Assembly: GCF_001428845.1 (NCBI RefSeq)
Contig: NZ_LMIU01000027.1
Span: forward strand, 63,910-127,909
DNA from: Achromobacter sp. Root83
GTDB taxonomy: Bacteria > Pseudomonadota > Gammaproteobacteria > Burkholderiales > Burkholderiaceae_B
Reading direction: 5' to 3'
Length of the DNA stretch: 64,000 nt
A program made the position numbers and the translations under genes. The notes under the pieces were generated by a model. The model saw only the letters and a program-made list of their open reading frames with translations, did not search any database and was not told the DNA's origin. How positions within the stretch are numbered: position 1 is the first letter of the stretch; each line of letters begins with the position of its first letter. Shown here piece after piece: positions 1-10,299 of this stretch.

Positions 1-1
1 C

Positions 2-1153
2 GAGGACGTGAGCCTGCCCGTCGCGGTGCTGTACGAAGCCCGCGTGCGCCACAATCTGCAGTGGATGCAGCAGTTCATGGAGGCCTACCACGTCAAGCTG
101 GCGCCCCACGGCAAGACCACGATGAGCCCGGCGCTGTTCAAGCGCCAGATCGACAACGGCGCCTGGGGCATCACGCTGGCCACCGCGCCGCAGGTGCTGG
201 CGGCCTATCAGCACGGCATCCGCCGGGTGCTGATGGCCAACCAGCTCGTGGGCCGCGCCAACATGGCGATCATCGCGCGCCTGCTGCGCGATCCCGCCTT
301 CACCTTCTTCTGTATCGTGGATTCGCCGGCCAACGCCGCGCAGCTGGGCCAGTATTTCGGAGAGCAGGGCCTGATCCTGCCCGTCCTCATCGAACTGGGG
401 CCCGCCGGCGGCCGCACGGGCGTGCGCGACGACGCTCAGCTCCAGGCCGTGGCCGACGAAATCGGCCGGTGGCCGGGCCTGGCGCTGGCGGGTATCGAAG
501 TCTATGAAGGCGTGCTGCAGGAAGAGACCGCCATCCGCGCCTTCCTGCGCCGCGCCACCGACGCGCTGCGCGGGCTGGCCACGGCAGGCAGGCTGCGCAA
601 GGGCGCCCCCGCGCTGATCTCCGGGGCGGGCTCCGCCTGGTTCGACGTCGTGGCCGAAGAATTCTCGCAGTTGGATATCGGCACCGCCCTGGAAGTGGTG
701 CTGCGTCCTGGCTGCTACCTGTCGCACGACGTGGGCATCTATCGCACGGCGGCCGAACGCATCAACGCGCACAACCCGGTGGCCCGCAAGATGGAACCGG
801 GCCTGCAGCCGGCGCTGCAGGTCTGGGCGTACGTGCAATCGCTGCCCGAGCCCGGCCGCGCCATCATCGCCCTGGGCAAGCGCGACGCCGCCTTCGACGC
901 GGGCCTGCCCACGCCCGCCCTCCTGTACCGTCCCGGCCAGCAGGCGCCCGGCGCGGCGCCCGCGCACTGGAAGCTCTCGGCCATGATGGACCAGCACGCC
1001 TTCATGCAGATCGGCGAGGGCGACGACATCCAGGTCGGCGACATGATCGCCTTCGATATCTCCCACCCCTGCCTGACGTTCGACAAGTGGCGCCAGGTCT
1101 TGCTGGTGGACGAGCAATACCGCGTCACCGACGTGGCCGAAACCTTCTTCTAG
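2..1153 (+). CDS. Amino acid deaminase / D-serine dehydratase-like PLP enzyme, 5' end missing
   Basis: This is a fold-type III PLP enzyme of the DSD1/D-threonine aldolase group. It probably deaminates D-amino acids to 2-oxo acids and ammonia in the cytoplasm. The frame is open from the first base and no ribosome site precedes the GTG at position 8, so the true start lies upstream; 383 residues are visible. The motif APHGKTTMSP (Lys38 of the visible part) matches the PLP lysine segment of the family. The C-terminal HPC motif in SHPCLTFDKW fits the His/Cys metal site of eukaryotic-type D-serine dehydratase. It leads an operon with a peptide-type importer, a D-aminoacylase and RidA, which supports a D-amino acid substrate. 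The exact substrate cannot be read from sequence. Confidence 0.8.
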   Translation, partial: EDVSLPVAVLYEARVRHNLQWMQQFMEAYHVKLAPHGKTTMSPALFKRQIDNGAWGITLATAPQVLAAYQHGIRRVLMANQLVGRANMAIIARLLRDPAFTFFCIVDSPANAAQLGQYFGEQGLILPVLIELGPAGGRTGVRDDAQLQAVADEIGRWPGLALAGIEVYEGVLQEETAIRAFLRRATDALRGLATAGRLRKGAPALISGAGSAWFDVVAEEFSQLDIGTALEVVLRPGCYLSHDVGIYRTAAERINAHNPVARKMEPGLQPALQVWAYVQSLPEPGRAIIALGKRDAAFDAGLPTPALLYRPGQQAPGAAPAHWKLSAMMDQHAFMQIGEGDDIQVGDMIAFDISHPCLTFDKWRQVLLVDEQYRVTDVAETFF

Positions 1154-1263
1154 CCCCTGCCCGCGGCACCGCGCCAGGCCCGAGGGGGCAAGAAAGACCT
1201 GGGATCCCGGCGCTTACCTGTTACCACGCGACAACCTGTTTTTGACCCTCTGGAGAGAGAATC

Positions 1264-2820
1264 ATGAACTTCCGTACCTCCCGGCGAGGCGGGCTGAAGA
1301 GCCTGCTCGCGGCCGGCGCAATTGGCTTGACCGCATTGTCGACCCCCGCCCTCTGTGCCACGCCGGTCAAGGGAGGCACGATTTCGGTCGCCACCATTGG
1401 CGAGCCGCCGACGCTGGACCCGATGAGCAGCACCGCCGACCTGGTGGGCATCCTGACCCAGCATTTCTTCGAAACGCTGTACACCTTCGACGCCCAGTGG
1501 AACCTGACGCCGCTGCTGGCCGACAAGATGCCGGAGGTGACGCCGGACGGCCTGATCTACACCATCCCGCTGCGCCAGGGCATCACATTCCACGACGGCT
1601 CCAAGATGGATTCCTCGGACGTGCTGGCTTCGCTCAAGCGCTGGACCGAAACCGCCACGCGCGGCAAGAATGCCGCCAAGATCATCTCCGGCATGGAAGC
1701 CCCGGACGCCAACACGATCCGCATCACGCTCAAGCAGCCCGATGCGCCCTTGACCGCGTTGCTGGCGATGAACAACAGCGCGGCCGTCATCATGCCCAAG
1801 GGCAAGATCGCCCCGGCGCTGACCGAATTCGTGGGCACGGGCCCCTATCAGCTCAAGGCGCGCGTCCCCGACCAGTACATTCAGCTTGTCCGCTTCGAAG
1901 GCTACAAACAACGCGAAGGCGAGCCCAACGGCTACGGCGGCGCACGCAAGCAATACCTGGACGAGATCCGCTTCGTGCCGGTGAGCAATGCCAACACCCG
2001 CGTCGAGAGCGCGGTGGCCGGACAGTTCGACTATGTCGACTCGCTGCCGGTGGAGTCGCTGCCCAAGCTCAAGAATGGCCGCTCGGACCCCGTCATGCTC
2101 AAGCCGTTCGGCTGGCCGCGCCTGGTGCTGAACACCAAGCAGGGCATCATGGCAAACCAGGCCGCGCGCCAGGCCGTGCAACTGGCGTTGAATGAAGAAG
2201 ACATGCTGTACGCCGCCTTCGGCGACAAGAACTTCTACAAGCTCAACGGCGACCTGTATCCGGAAGGCTATCCGTGGGCCACGTCGCTGGGCGGCAAGGT
2301 CTACAACAAGGCTGACGCCGCGGGCGCGAAGAAACTCGCGGACGGCGCCAACCTGCAGGACCGCAAGATCCGGATCCTGACCAGCCAGCAATACGAGTTC
2401 CACTACAAGATGGCGCTGGTCGCGGCGGAGTACCTGAAGGCCGCCGGCTTCACGGTGGACATGCAGGTCGTGGACTGGGCCACGCTGACGCAGCGCCGGC
2501 AAGATCCGGCCGTGTGGGACATCTTCATCACCCACAGCCCCTTCCTGCCCGAACCCGCTCTGATCGACTTCCCCTCCAAGGATGCTCCGGGCTGGTGGGA
2601 CACGCCCCGCCGCAACCAGGTGCTGGACGCCTTCAACCAGGCCCGCTCCCAGGAAGAGCGCGTGAAGCGCTGGGCGGACGTGCAACAGGCCGTGTACGAC
2701 GAGGTGCCGTTCATCAAGGTCGGCGACTTCAACGCGCAGGCCGCGCGCTCGCCGTCGCTGCAAGGCACCAAGGCCGTGCCGTGGCCGTACTTCTGGAACG
2801 CATGGAAGGCACCCAAGTAA
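1264..2820 (+). CDS. ABC transporter substrate-binding protein, peptide/nickel family (SBP_bac_5)
   Basis: This is a periplasmic solute receptor of 518 residues, the normal length for the DppA/OppA family. The start has a good upstream GGAGAG. The N-terminus has an SRRGGLK segment and a hydrophobic run ending near ALCA, so it is a signal peptide and perhaps a Tat one. The mature start, with GEPPTLDPMSSTAD, is the usual opening of the family. It lies 110 bp after the deaminase and about 100 bp before two permeases and two ATPases. Context suggests that it binds D-amino acid peptides or N-acyl-D-amino acids. The ligand is inferred, not shown. Confidence 0.88.
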   Translation: MNFRTSRRGGLKSLLAAGAIGLTALSTPALCATPVKGGTISVATIGEPPTLDPMSSTADLVGILTQHFFETLYTFDAQWNLTPLLADKMPEVTPDGLIYTIPLRQGITFHDGSKMDSSDVLASLKRWTETATRGKNAAKIISGMEAPDANTIRITLKQPDAPLTALLAMNNSAAVIMPKGKIAPALTEFVGTGPYQLKARVPDQYIQLVRFEGYKQREGEPNGYGGARKQYLDEIRFVPVSNANTRVESAVAGQFDYVDSLPVESLPKLKNGRSDPVMLKPFGWPRLVLNTKQGIMANQAARQAVQLALNEEDMLYAAFGDKNFYKLNGDLYPEGYPWATSLGGKVYNKADAAGAKKLADGANLQDRKIRILTSQQYEFHYKMALVAAEYLKAAGFTVDMQVVDWATLTQRRQDPAVWDIFITHSPFLPEPALIDFPSKDAPGWWDTPRRNQVLDAFNQARSQEERVKRWADVQQAVYDEVPFIKVGDFNAQAARSPSLQGTKAVPWPYFWNAWKAPK

Positions 2821-2917
2821 GCGCCCGCGTGACGGGCGGCCCCGGCCGCCCGTCACACGCCGAAATCCGCGCCTGCCTCTGCGTTCGCATTTGCGCACTG
2901 ACCTTTAGGATTCCACC

Positions 2918-3859
2918 GTGCTGCGTTATCTCTTAAACCGGCTGGTCGGGCTGGTGGCCGTGATGTTCATCGTCGCGACCATCGTGTTCGTCATCATCCG
3001 CGTCACGCCCGGCGATCCGGCCGCGGTGATGCTCGGCCCCCAGGCCAGCCAGCAGGACATCGCCGCGCTGCGCGCCCAGCTCGGGCTGGACCAGCCCGTT
3101 GCCGTGCAATACGTGTCGTGGCTGGGCAGGCTGGTCCAAGGCGACCTGGGCCAGTCCATCTTCATGAACAAGCCGGTGCTGGCCGCGCTGGCCGACCGCG
3201 CCGAACCCACGATCCTGCTGACGCTGATGTCGCTGCTGATCGCCAGCGCCATCGCGCTGCCGGTGGGGATACTCTCCGCGGTCAAGCGGGGCACCACGCT
3301 GGACCAGTCGGTGCTGTCGTTTTCCATGTTCACTTCCAGCGTGCCCAGCTTCTGGCTGGGCCTGCTGCTGATGCAGGTTTTCTCCGTCAAGCTGGGATGG
3401 TTGCCGGTGGCCGGCTACGGCGGACCGGACGCGTCGCTGGCGACCCGCCTGTCGCACCTGATCCTGCCCGCCGTGGTGCTGGGGCTGGTGAATTCCGCGC
3501 TGATCACCCGCTTCATCCGGGCCAGCATGCTGGACGTGCTGCGCGACGACTATGTGCGCACCGCGCGGGCCAAGGGCCTGCCGGAGCGCAAGGTCATCCT
3601 CAAGCACGCCGTGCGCAACGCGCTGATCCCGATATTGACGGTACTGGGCCTGACCACCGCCCTGCTCATCAGCGGGGCCGTGGTGACGGAGACGGTGTTC
3701 GGCCTGCCCGGCGTGGGCAGCCTGGTGGTGTCGGCGGTGCTGCGCCGCGACTACCCCGTCATCCAGGGCGCGCTGCTGGTCATCGCGGCCATCTATGTCC
3801 TGATCAATCTGTTCATCGACCTGCTGTACCTGGTGGTCGACCCCCGCGTGCGCTATTGA
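2918..3859 (+). CDS. ABC transporter permease, DppB type
   Basis: Inner-membrane permease of a peptide-type ABC importer, 313 residues, starting at GTG. It opens with the typical MLRYLLNRLVGLVAVMF transmembrane helix and a periplasmic TPGDPAA loop. The cytoplasmic EAA-like loop is visible in YVRTARAKGLPERKVILKH, which contacts the ATPases. Five or six hydrophobic segments follow the DppB pattern. The next permease starts 13 bp after its stop, so the two are co-translated partners of one heterodimer. Confidence 0.9.
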   Translation: MLRYLLNRLVGLVAVMFIVATIVFVIIRVTPGDPAAVMLGPQASQQDIAALRAQLGLDQPVAVQYVSWLGRLVQGDLGQSIFMNKPVLAALADRAEPTILLTLMSLLIASAIALPVGILSAVKRGTTLDQSVLSFSMFTSSVPSFWLGLLLMQVFSVKLGWLPVAGYGGPDASLATRLSHLILPAVVLGLVNSALITRFIRASMLDVLRDDYVRTARAKGLPERKVILKHAVRNALIPILTVLGLTTALLISGAVVTETVFGLPGVGSLVVSAVLRRDYPVIQGALLVIAAIYVLINLFIDLLYLVVDPRVRY

Positions 3860-3872
3860 TGATGAAATCGAC

Positions 3873-4742
3873 ATGACCAATGCAACTACCGTGAATCCCG
3901 GCGCCGACCGCTGGCAGGTGCTGCGCCTGCTGGTCTCGCGCAAGACGGTGCTGGTGAGCCTGATCGTGATCGTCGTGCTGGTGGCGGCCGCGCTGCTGGC
4001 CCCGTGGATCAGCCCCTACGATCCGTTCAAGCTGTCCATCATGAACCGGCTGAAGGCGCCCGGCGCCGCGCACTGGTTCGGCACCGACGACTTCGGACGC
4101 GACGTGTTCAGCCGCGTCATGCACGGCGGCAGGCTGTCGCTGATGGTGGGCTTTGCCGTCGTCATCGTGTCCAGCGTGCTGGGCATCGCGCTGGGCCTCA
4201 TCGCCGGCTTCTTCCGCACTGCCGACAAGTTCGTCTCGCGCCTGATCGACGCGATGATGGCGTTTCCCGACATCCTGCTGGCGATTTCGCTGGTGGCCGC
4301 GTTGGGGCCGTCGCTGGTCAATGTGGTGATCGCGCTCGGCATCGTCTATACGCCTCGCCTGGCGCGCATCGTGCGGGCGTCGACCCTGGTCATCCGCGAA
4401 CTGCCCTTCGTGGAAGCCGCCCGCGCGCTGGGCGTTCCAACCTGGCGCATCGTCACCGTGCACGTGCTGCGCAACCTGGTGTCGCCCATCCTGGTGCAGG
4501 GCACCTTCATCTTCGCCTACGCGATCCTGGCCGAAGCCGGCCTGTCCTTCCTGGGCGTGGGCGTCTCGCCCGACATCCCGACCTGGGGCACCATGATCAA
4601 CGCCGGCCAGCAGTACATGGGTTCGGCCGACTGGATCATGATTTTCCCGGGCATCGCCATCGTGTTGTCCGTCCTGTCGCTGCAACTGGTGGGCGACGGC
4701 CTGCGCGACGTGCTCGATCCGCGCCTGCGCAAGGAGCTGTAA
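3873..4742 (+). CDS. ABC transporter permease, DppC type
   Basis: Second inner-membrane permease of the importer, 289 residues. The N-terminal helix is followed by the family motif [15 protein letters not shown], which marks DppC/OppC proteins. The EAA loop [15 protein letters not shown] and the segment [17 protein letters not shown] are also typical. The downstream ATPase begins 2 bp after the stop, showing tight translational coupling. It is expected to pair with the DppB-type permease in the membrane. Confidence 0.92.
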   Translation: MTNATTVNPGADRWQVLRLLVSRKTVLVSLIVIVVLVAAALLAPWISPYDPFKLSIMNRLKAPGAAHWFGTDDFGRDVFSRVMHGGRLSLMVGFAVVIVSSVLGIALGLIAGFFRTADKFVSRLIDAMMAFPDILLAISLVAALGPSLVNVVIALGIVYTPRLARIVRASTLVIRELPFVEAARALGVPTWRIVTVHVLRNLVSPILVQGTFIFAYAILAEAGLSFLGVGVSPDIPTWGTMINAGQQYMGSADWIMIFPGIAIVLSVLSLQLVGDGLRDVLDPRLRKEL

Positions 4743-4744
4743 TC

Positions 4745-5748
<1,004 letters not shown>

Positions 5749-5752
<4 letters not shown>

Positions 5753-6744
5753 CGAGCAAGCAGAGCATCCGCGCCGAAGCGCCGCTAGTGCGGATCGAAG
5801 ACCTGAAAGTCCACTTCCCGACTGCCCAGGGGCGCAACGCCCCCGTTGTGCGGGCCGTGGACGGCGTCAGCTTCGACGTGCCCCGCAACACCATCGTGGG
5901 CCTGGTCGGCGAGTCCGGCTCCGGCAAGACCACCACGGGCCGCGCGCTGCTGCGCCTGTTCGCGCCCACCGCCGGACGCATCGTGTTCGACGGGCAGGAC
6001 ATCACCCAGCTCAACGAAAAGCAGATGCTGCCGTGGCGCCGCCGCATGCAGATCGTGTTCCAGGACCCCTACGCCAGCCTGAATCCCCGCATGACGGTGG
6101 CCGAAATCCTGGGCGAAGCGCTGGACACCCACAAGCTGGCCCAGAACCGCCGTTCGGCCCGCATCGGTGAACTGCTGGAGCGCGTGGGCCTGAACGCCGA
6201 CCACAGCCGCCGGTATCCGCACGAATTCTCCGGCGGCCAGCGCCAGCGCATCGGCATCGCGCGGGCGCTCGCGGTCGAGCCGGATTTCATCGTCGCCGAC
6301 GAACCGGTGTCGGCCCTGGACGTGTCGGTGCAGGCACAGGTGCTGAATCTGCTGCAGGATCTGCAGCGCGACCTGGGGCTGACCATGCTGTTCGTGGCCC
6401 ACGACCTGGCGGTGGTGGATTACCTGTGCGACGACGTGGTGGTGATGTACCTGGGCCGCGTCATGGAACGCGGCCCCACCAGCGAGGTGTACGCCCGCCC
6501 GCGCCATCCCTATACTCGCGCCCTGCTATCGGCCGCGCCCGTGCCGGATCCGCGCGCTCCGCGTTCGCGTATTCTGCTCAAAGGCGATATCCCCAGCCCG
6601 ATCAACCCGCCGTCGGGCTGTGTGTTCCGCACGCGCTGCCCGCACGCCATCGACGCCTGCGCGACAACCGAGGCGCAGGCCGTCAGCGTCGGCCCCGGCC
6701 ACTATGTCGCCTGTTCGCGCATCGGCGACCCCGAACTGGCCTAG
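5749..6744 (+). CDS. ABC transporter ATP-binding protein, DppF type
   Basis: Second ATPase of the importer, 331 residues. Walker A is GESGSGKT, the signature is FSGGQRQRI and Walker B is [12 protein letters not shown]. The C-terminal [14 protein letters not shown] stretch matches the DppF/OppF cysteine motif. Its ATG overlaps the stop of the DppD-type gene as ATGA, so the two are translationally coupled. A longer frame begins at 5635, but it would overlap the previous gene by more than 100 bp and adds no conserved sequence. Confidence 0.92.
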
Positions 6745-6769
6745 GCCCGATCTGATCCAGGAATTCCAC

Positions 6770-7642
6770 ATGAACATCATCCGCGACATCGTCTTCCAGA
6801 TACGCAGTCGGCGGGACGCATTGAGCGTGACCGAACGCAAGGTGGCCGACGCCATCCTGGACGACATCATCTGGGGGGCCAGCGCCACCGTCGATCAACT
6901 GGCCGCCAAGGCCGGCGTCAGCATCGCCACCATTTCGCGCTTTGCGCGCACGGTGGGCTGCGACGATACGCGCGACCTGAAAATGAAGCTGGCGCAGGCC
7001 AGCACGGTGGGAAGCCGCTTCCTGGACCCCAGCGCGCCGGCCGAGGAAAGCACTTTCTACGCCCGCATCTACGCCGACATCGAAAGCACGCTGCGCGCGC
7101 ACCTGCCCACGTTCACCGAGCCGCTGTTCGAGCAGGCCGCGTCCATCGTGGACGGCGCGCGCATGATCTATGTGTTCGGCATGGGCGGCGCGTCGGCCGT
7201 GATGGCGCAGGAAGTCCAGTCGCGGCTGGTGCGCCTGGGCTACCCTATCGCCGTCTACAGCGACGCGGTGCTGCTGCGCATGGTGGCGGCCACGCTGGAC
7301 GAGCGCGACGCCGTGCTGATCCTGTCGGCCTCTGGCCTGACGCCCGAAATCCTGGGCGCCGCCCGCATCGTGAAGCAGTATCGCGCGCGCATCGTCGCCA
7401 TCACCGATGCATCCTCGGCGCTGGCGCAACTGGCGGACGTGGTGGTGCCCATCCGCACCGACGAAACCGACTTCATCTACAAGCCGTCCGCCTCGCGCTA
7501 CGCGATGATGCTGGCCATCGACCTGCTGTCGACCGAACTGGCCATGCTGAACCAAGAAGAAAACCGCGAACGCCTGCGCCGCATCAAGCTGGCGCTGGAC
7601 GAGCACCGCGGCGGTCCGAACCGTCTGCCGCTGGGCGACTGA
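6770..7642 (+). CDS. RpiR-family transcriptional regulator (HTH + SIS domains)
   Basis: Regulator of 290 residues. The N-terminal RpiR-type helix-turn-helix covers about residues 1-80 and contains SVTERKVADAILDD and AGVSIATISRFARTVGC. A SIS domain covers about 110-270, with VFGMGGASAVMAQE and LSASGLTPEI as its ligand-binding loops. SIS domains usually sense phosphosugars or amino sugars. It sits 25 bp after the ATPase gene and 14 bp before the D-aminoacylase, so it very likely controls this operon. Both its role as repressor or activator and its effector are unknown. Confidence 0.88.
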   Translation: MNIIRDIVFQIRSRRDALSVTERKVADAILDDIIWGASATVDQLAAKAGVSIATISRFARTVGCDDTRDLKMKLAQASTVGSRFLDPSAPAEESTFYARIYADIESTLRAHLPTFTEPLFEQAASIVDGARMIYVFGMGGASAVMAQEVQSRLVRLGYPIAVYSDAVLLRMVAATLDERDAVLILSASGLTPEILGAARIVKQYRARIVAITDASSALAQLADVVVPIRTDETDFIYKPSASRYAMMLAIDLLSTELAMLNQEENRERLRRIKLALDEHRGGPNRLPLGD

Positions 7643-7656
7643 ACCTGGAACACACG

Positions 7657-9126
7657 ATGTACGACACCCTCATAGGCAACGTCCGCATTCTGGACGGCAC
7701 CGGCGGCGCGGAGTACCGCGCCAGCGTGGCGCTCGCCGACGGCCGCATCGCCGCCATCGGCGACCTGCCCGGCGCGCTTGCCCGCCAGATCGTCGACGGC
7801 ACGGATCTGGCGCTGGCTCCCGGCTTCATCGATGTCCATACCCACGACGACACCAACGTCATCCGGACCCCGGGCATGCTGCCCAAGCTGTCGCAGGGCG
7901 TGACCACGGTGGTCGTGGGCAACTGCGGCATCAGCGCATCGCCCGTGTCGCTGCGCGCTGAACCGCCCGACCCGATGAACCTGCTGGGCAAGCGGGAGGA
8001 CTTCAGCTACCCCACATTCGCCGACTACACGCGTGCCATCGAGGCCGCGCGGCCCGCGGTCAATGTGGCCGCGCTGGTGGGCCACACGGCTTTGCGCAGC
8101 AATCACATGGACCGGCTGGACCGCCCCGCCACCCGCGACGAAGCGCTGGCCATGCGCGCGCAGCTCCGCGATTCGCTGGCTCACGGCGCCATCGGACTGA
8201 GCACGGGCCTGGCCTATGCGTCCGCGTTCGAGGCGGACACGGCCGAGGTCAAGCTGCTGGCCGAAGCGCTGGACGAATTCGGCGCGCTGTACACGACGCA
8301 CCTGCGTTCGGAATTCGCGGCCATCCTGGAAGCCATGCAGGAAGCTTTCGACATCGCGCTGCACGCCCGCGTGCCGGTGGTGGTGTCGCACCTGAAATGC
8401 GCCGGGGCCGGCAACTGGGGCCGCACAAAGGAAGTCCTGTTCAAGCTGGAAAGCGCGGGCCGCCTGCAGCATGTCGGCTGCGACTGCTACCCCTACTCCG
8501 CCAGCTCGTCCACGCTGGATCTGAAGCAGGTGACCGACGAGTTCGACATCGACATCACCTGGTCGGTGCCGCACCCGGAGCAGGCGCGCCGAAAACTGGC
8601 CGACATCGCCGCGGACTGGGGCGTCACCTTGATGGAAGCGGCCACGCGCCTGCGGCCCGCCGGCGCGGTTTATCACAACATGCACGAGGATGACGTGCGC
8701 CGCGTACTGTCGCACCGGCTCACCATGGTGGGCTCCGACGGCCTGCCGAACGATCCCATGCCGCATCCGCGGCTGTGGGGCGCCTTTCCGCGCGTGCTGG
8801 GCCACTACAGCCGGGACGTGGGCCTGTTCCCGCTGGCGCAGGCCGTGCACAAGATGACCGGCCTGTCGGCCGCCAGGTTCGGGCTGGCCGAACGCGGCCT
8901 GGTGCGCGAGGGCTATCACGCGGATCTGGTGCTGTTCAACCCCGAGACCATCATCGACCGCGCCACCTTTGCCGCCCCGGTTCAGACCGCGGCGGGCATC
9001 GAAGCGGTCTGGGTGAACGGCGCCCTGTCCTACCGCCATGGCCAACCCACCGGCGATCGCGCCGGCCGCTGGTTGCCGCGCAACGGCGACCTGCGGAATT
9101 CCTTCGCCCAGGTGCCGGGCGCCTAG
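7657..9126 (+). CDS. N-acyl-D-amino-acid deacylase (D-aminoacylase)
   Basis: Zinc amidohydrolase of 489 residues, the usual family length. It removes the acyl group from N-acyl-D-amino acids to release the free D-amino acid. The metal motif HTHDD lies at residues 61-65, and Cys90 in GNCGISASP matches the metal-bridging cysteine known in Alcaligenes D-aminoacylase. Further conserved points are THLRSE, SHLKC and the catalytic Asp in GSDGLPND. The C-terminal GYHADLVLFNPETI closes the beta-sandwich typical of amidohydrolases. Its product would be the substrate of the first gene in the window. Confidence 0.93.
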   Translation: MYDTLIGNVRILDGTGGAEYRASVALADGRIAAIGDLPGALARQIVDGTDLALAPGFIDVHTHDDTNVIRTPGMLPKLSQGVTTVVVGNCGISASPVSLRAEPPDPMNLLGKREDFSYPTFADYTRAIEAARPAVNVAALVGHTALRSNHMDRLDRPATRDEALAMRAQLRDSLAHGAIGLSTGLAYASAFEADTAEVKLLAEALDEFGALYTTHLRSEFAAILEAMQEAFDIALHARVPVVVSHLKCAGAGNWGRTKEVLFKLESAGRLQHVGCDCYPYSASSSTLDLKQVTDEFDIDITWSVPHPEQARRKLADIAADWGVTLMEAATRLRPAGAVYHNMHEDDVRRVLSHRLTMVGSDGLPNDPMPHPRLWGAFPRVLGHYSRDVGLFPLAQAVHKMTGLSAARFGLAERGLVREGYHADLVLFNPETIIDRATFAAPVQTAAGIEAVWVNGALSYRHGQPTGDRAGRWLPRNGDLRNSFAQVPGA

Positions 9127-9174
9127 CCGCCTGCCCCCTTCCGAATCACACCCGCCGAATCAAAGGAACATCCC

Positions 9175-9588
9175 ATGAGCACTACCCCCACTCCCGACCA
9201 GAATGGCATCACCCGCTACGGCGTCGCCGGCGGCACCGGCCAGGGCGGCTCGCACATGCCGTTCGCCCGCGCGGTCGCAGCCGACGGCTGGCTGCACGTA
9301 TCCGGCCAGGTGCCGATGGACAACGGCGAGGTGGTCGAGGGCGGCATCGTGACCCAAAGCCACAAGGCCATCCAGCAGTTGCTCGGCATCCTGAAGGAAG
9401 CCGGCTACGGCCCCGAACATGTGGTGCGCTGCGGCGTGTGGCTGGACGATGCGCGCGACTTCGCCTCGTTCAACAAGGTGTTCAAGGAGTACTTCGGCGA
9501 GAACCCGCCGGCGCGCGCCTGCGTGCAGTCCAGCCTGGTGGTCGACGCCAAGGTGGAAGTGGACTGCATCGCATACAAGCGGCCTTGA
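9175..9588 (+). CDS. RidA/YjgF-family enamine/imine deaminase
   Basis: Small cytoplasmic protein of 137 residues. Rid proteins hydrolyse the reactive enamine or imine intermediates that PLP dehydratases and deaminases release. The family signature is seen near the C-terminus as PPARACVQSSLVVDAKVEVD, including the arginine that binds the substrate carboxylate. It follows the D-aminoacylase by 48 bp with AAAGGAA before the ATG. Presence in the same operon as a PLP deaminase is a strong functional match: it would clear the intermediate made by that enzyme. Confidence 0.92.
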   Translation: MSTTPTPDQNGITRYGVAGGTGQGGSHMPFARAVAADGWLHVSGQVPMDNGEVVEGGIVTQSHKAIQQLLGILKEAGYGPEHVVRCGVWLDDARDFASFNKVFKEYFGENPPARACVQSSLVVDAKVEVDCIAYKRP

Positions 9589-9617
9589 GGCCGCGTCGCG
9601 GGCGCCCCCGCGCAAAG

Positions 9618-9645
9618 CAAAAAGGCCCGGCTGCGCGCCGGGCCT
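9618..9645 (-). terminator. Rho-independent terminator after lolA
   Basis: The arms AGGCCCGGC and GCCGGGCCT form a 9-bp stem with a 5-nt loop. On the minus strand the stem is followed by a short run of T. It lies between the convergent RidA and lolA genes. Confidence 0.65.
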
Positions 9646-9675
9646 CTCGAAGGGCGACGAACGCCTTCGGAACCG

Positions 9676-10299
9676 CTACATCTTCACCACGTCCACGCCC
9701 TTGGGCGCGGTGAACTGGAATTCCTTGGCCGGCAGCGACGGATTGGCCTGGATGGACGACAGGTCGACACGGGTGGTCTGGCCGAACGAATCCAGCAGTT
9801 CCACGCGCACCGGCAGGTTGTCCTTCATGCCGATGTCGACGCGCGAGAAGCCCGCGTCGGCCGTCCGCGGCTTGGCGCGCAGCCATTCCACGCCATCCTT
9901 CGCCGGCAGCGCCGACACATCGAAGGACTGCTCCAGCGAACCCGAACCGAAAAGGATCGCGGCCGGCGACGTGCCGATCGCGGCGTCGACCTTGCGTTCG
10001 GTCACCTGGGCCAGGTCGGGGTCGAACTGGAACACCTGGCGGCCGTCGGAAATGACCAGCTGCTCATAGGGCTTTTGCACCGCCCATTTGAACTTGCCGG
10101 GGCGCTGGAAGGAGAACACGCCGGTCTGGGCGGGCTGCGTGCGGCCCTGGTCGTTCACGGTGTATTGCGAGAACGAGCCGGTGGCCGCGGTGACTGTCGC
10201 CACGAAGGCGCGCAATTGCTCCTGCGCGCTGGCGGCGAACGCCAGGGCCGGAGACAGGCTGAGGGCCGCGATGGCGGCCAGGCGGCGAAACGATTTCAT
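9676..10299 (-). CDS. lolA: Outer-membrane lipoprotein carrier protein LolA
   Basis: Periplasmic chaperone of 207 residues that carries lipoproteins from the LolCDE complex to LolB. A signal peptide is seen in [20 protein letters not shown] with cleavage near AFA. The mature part has the LolA pattern: [37 protein letters not shown] and the FDPDLAQVT segment. Two adjacent ATG codons overlap the ftsK stop; the second is chosen because GAGG lies 7 bp upstream, but the first (10302) is possible. Coupling with ftsK is a common betaproteobacterial arrangement. Confidence 0.9.
   Translation of the reverse strand: MKSFRRLAAIAALSLSPALAFAASAQEQLRAFVATVTAATGSFSQYTVNDQGRTQPAQTGVFSFQRPGKFKWAVQKPYEQLVISDGRQVFQFDPDLAQVTERKVDAAIGTSPAAILFGSGSLEQSFDVSALPAKDGVEWLRAKPRTADAGFSRVDIGMKDNLPVRVELLDSFGQTTRVDLSSIQANPSLPAKEFQFTAPKGVDVVKM

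Noticed and set aside
1150-2898. Long minus-strand open frame of 582 codons across the ABC receptor gene
   Set aside because: It mirrors the real gene on the + strand, has an Arg/Gly/His-rich composition typical of antisense frames in GC-rich DNA and no ribosome site.
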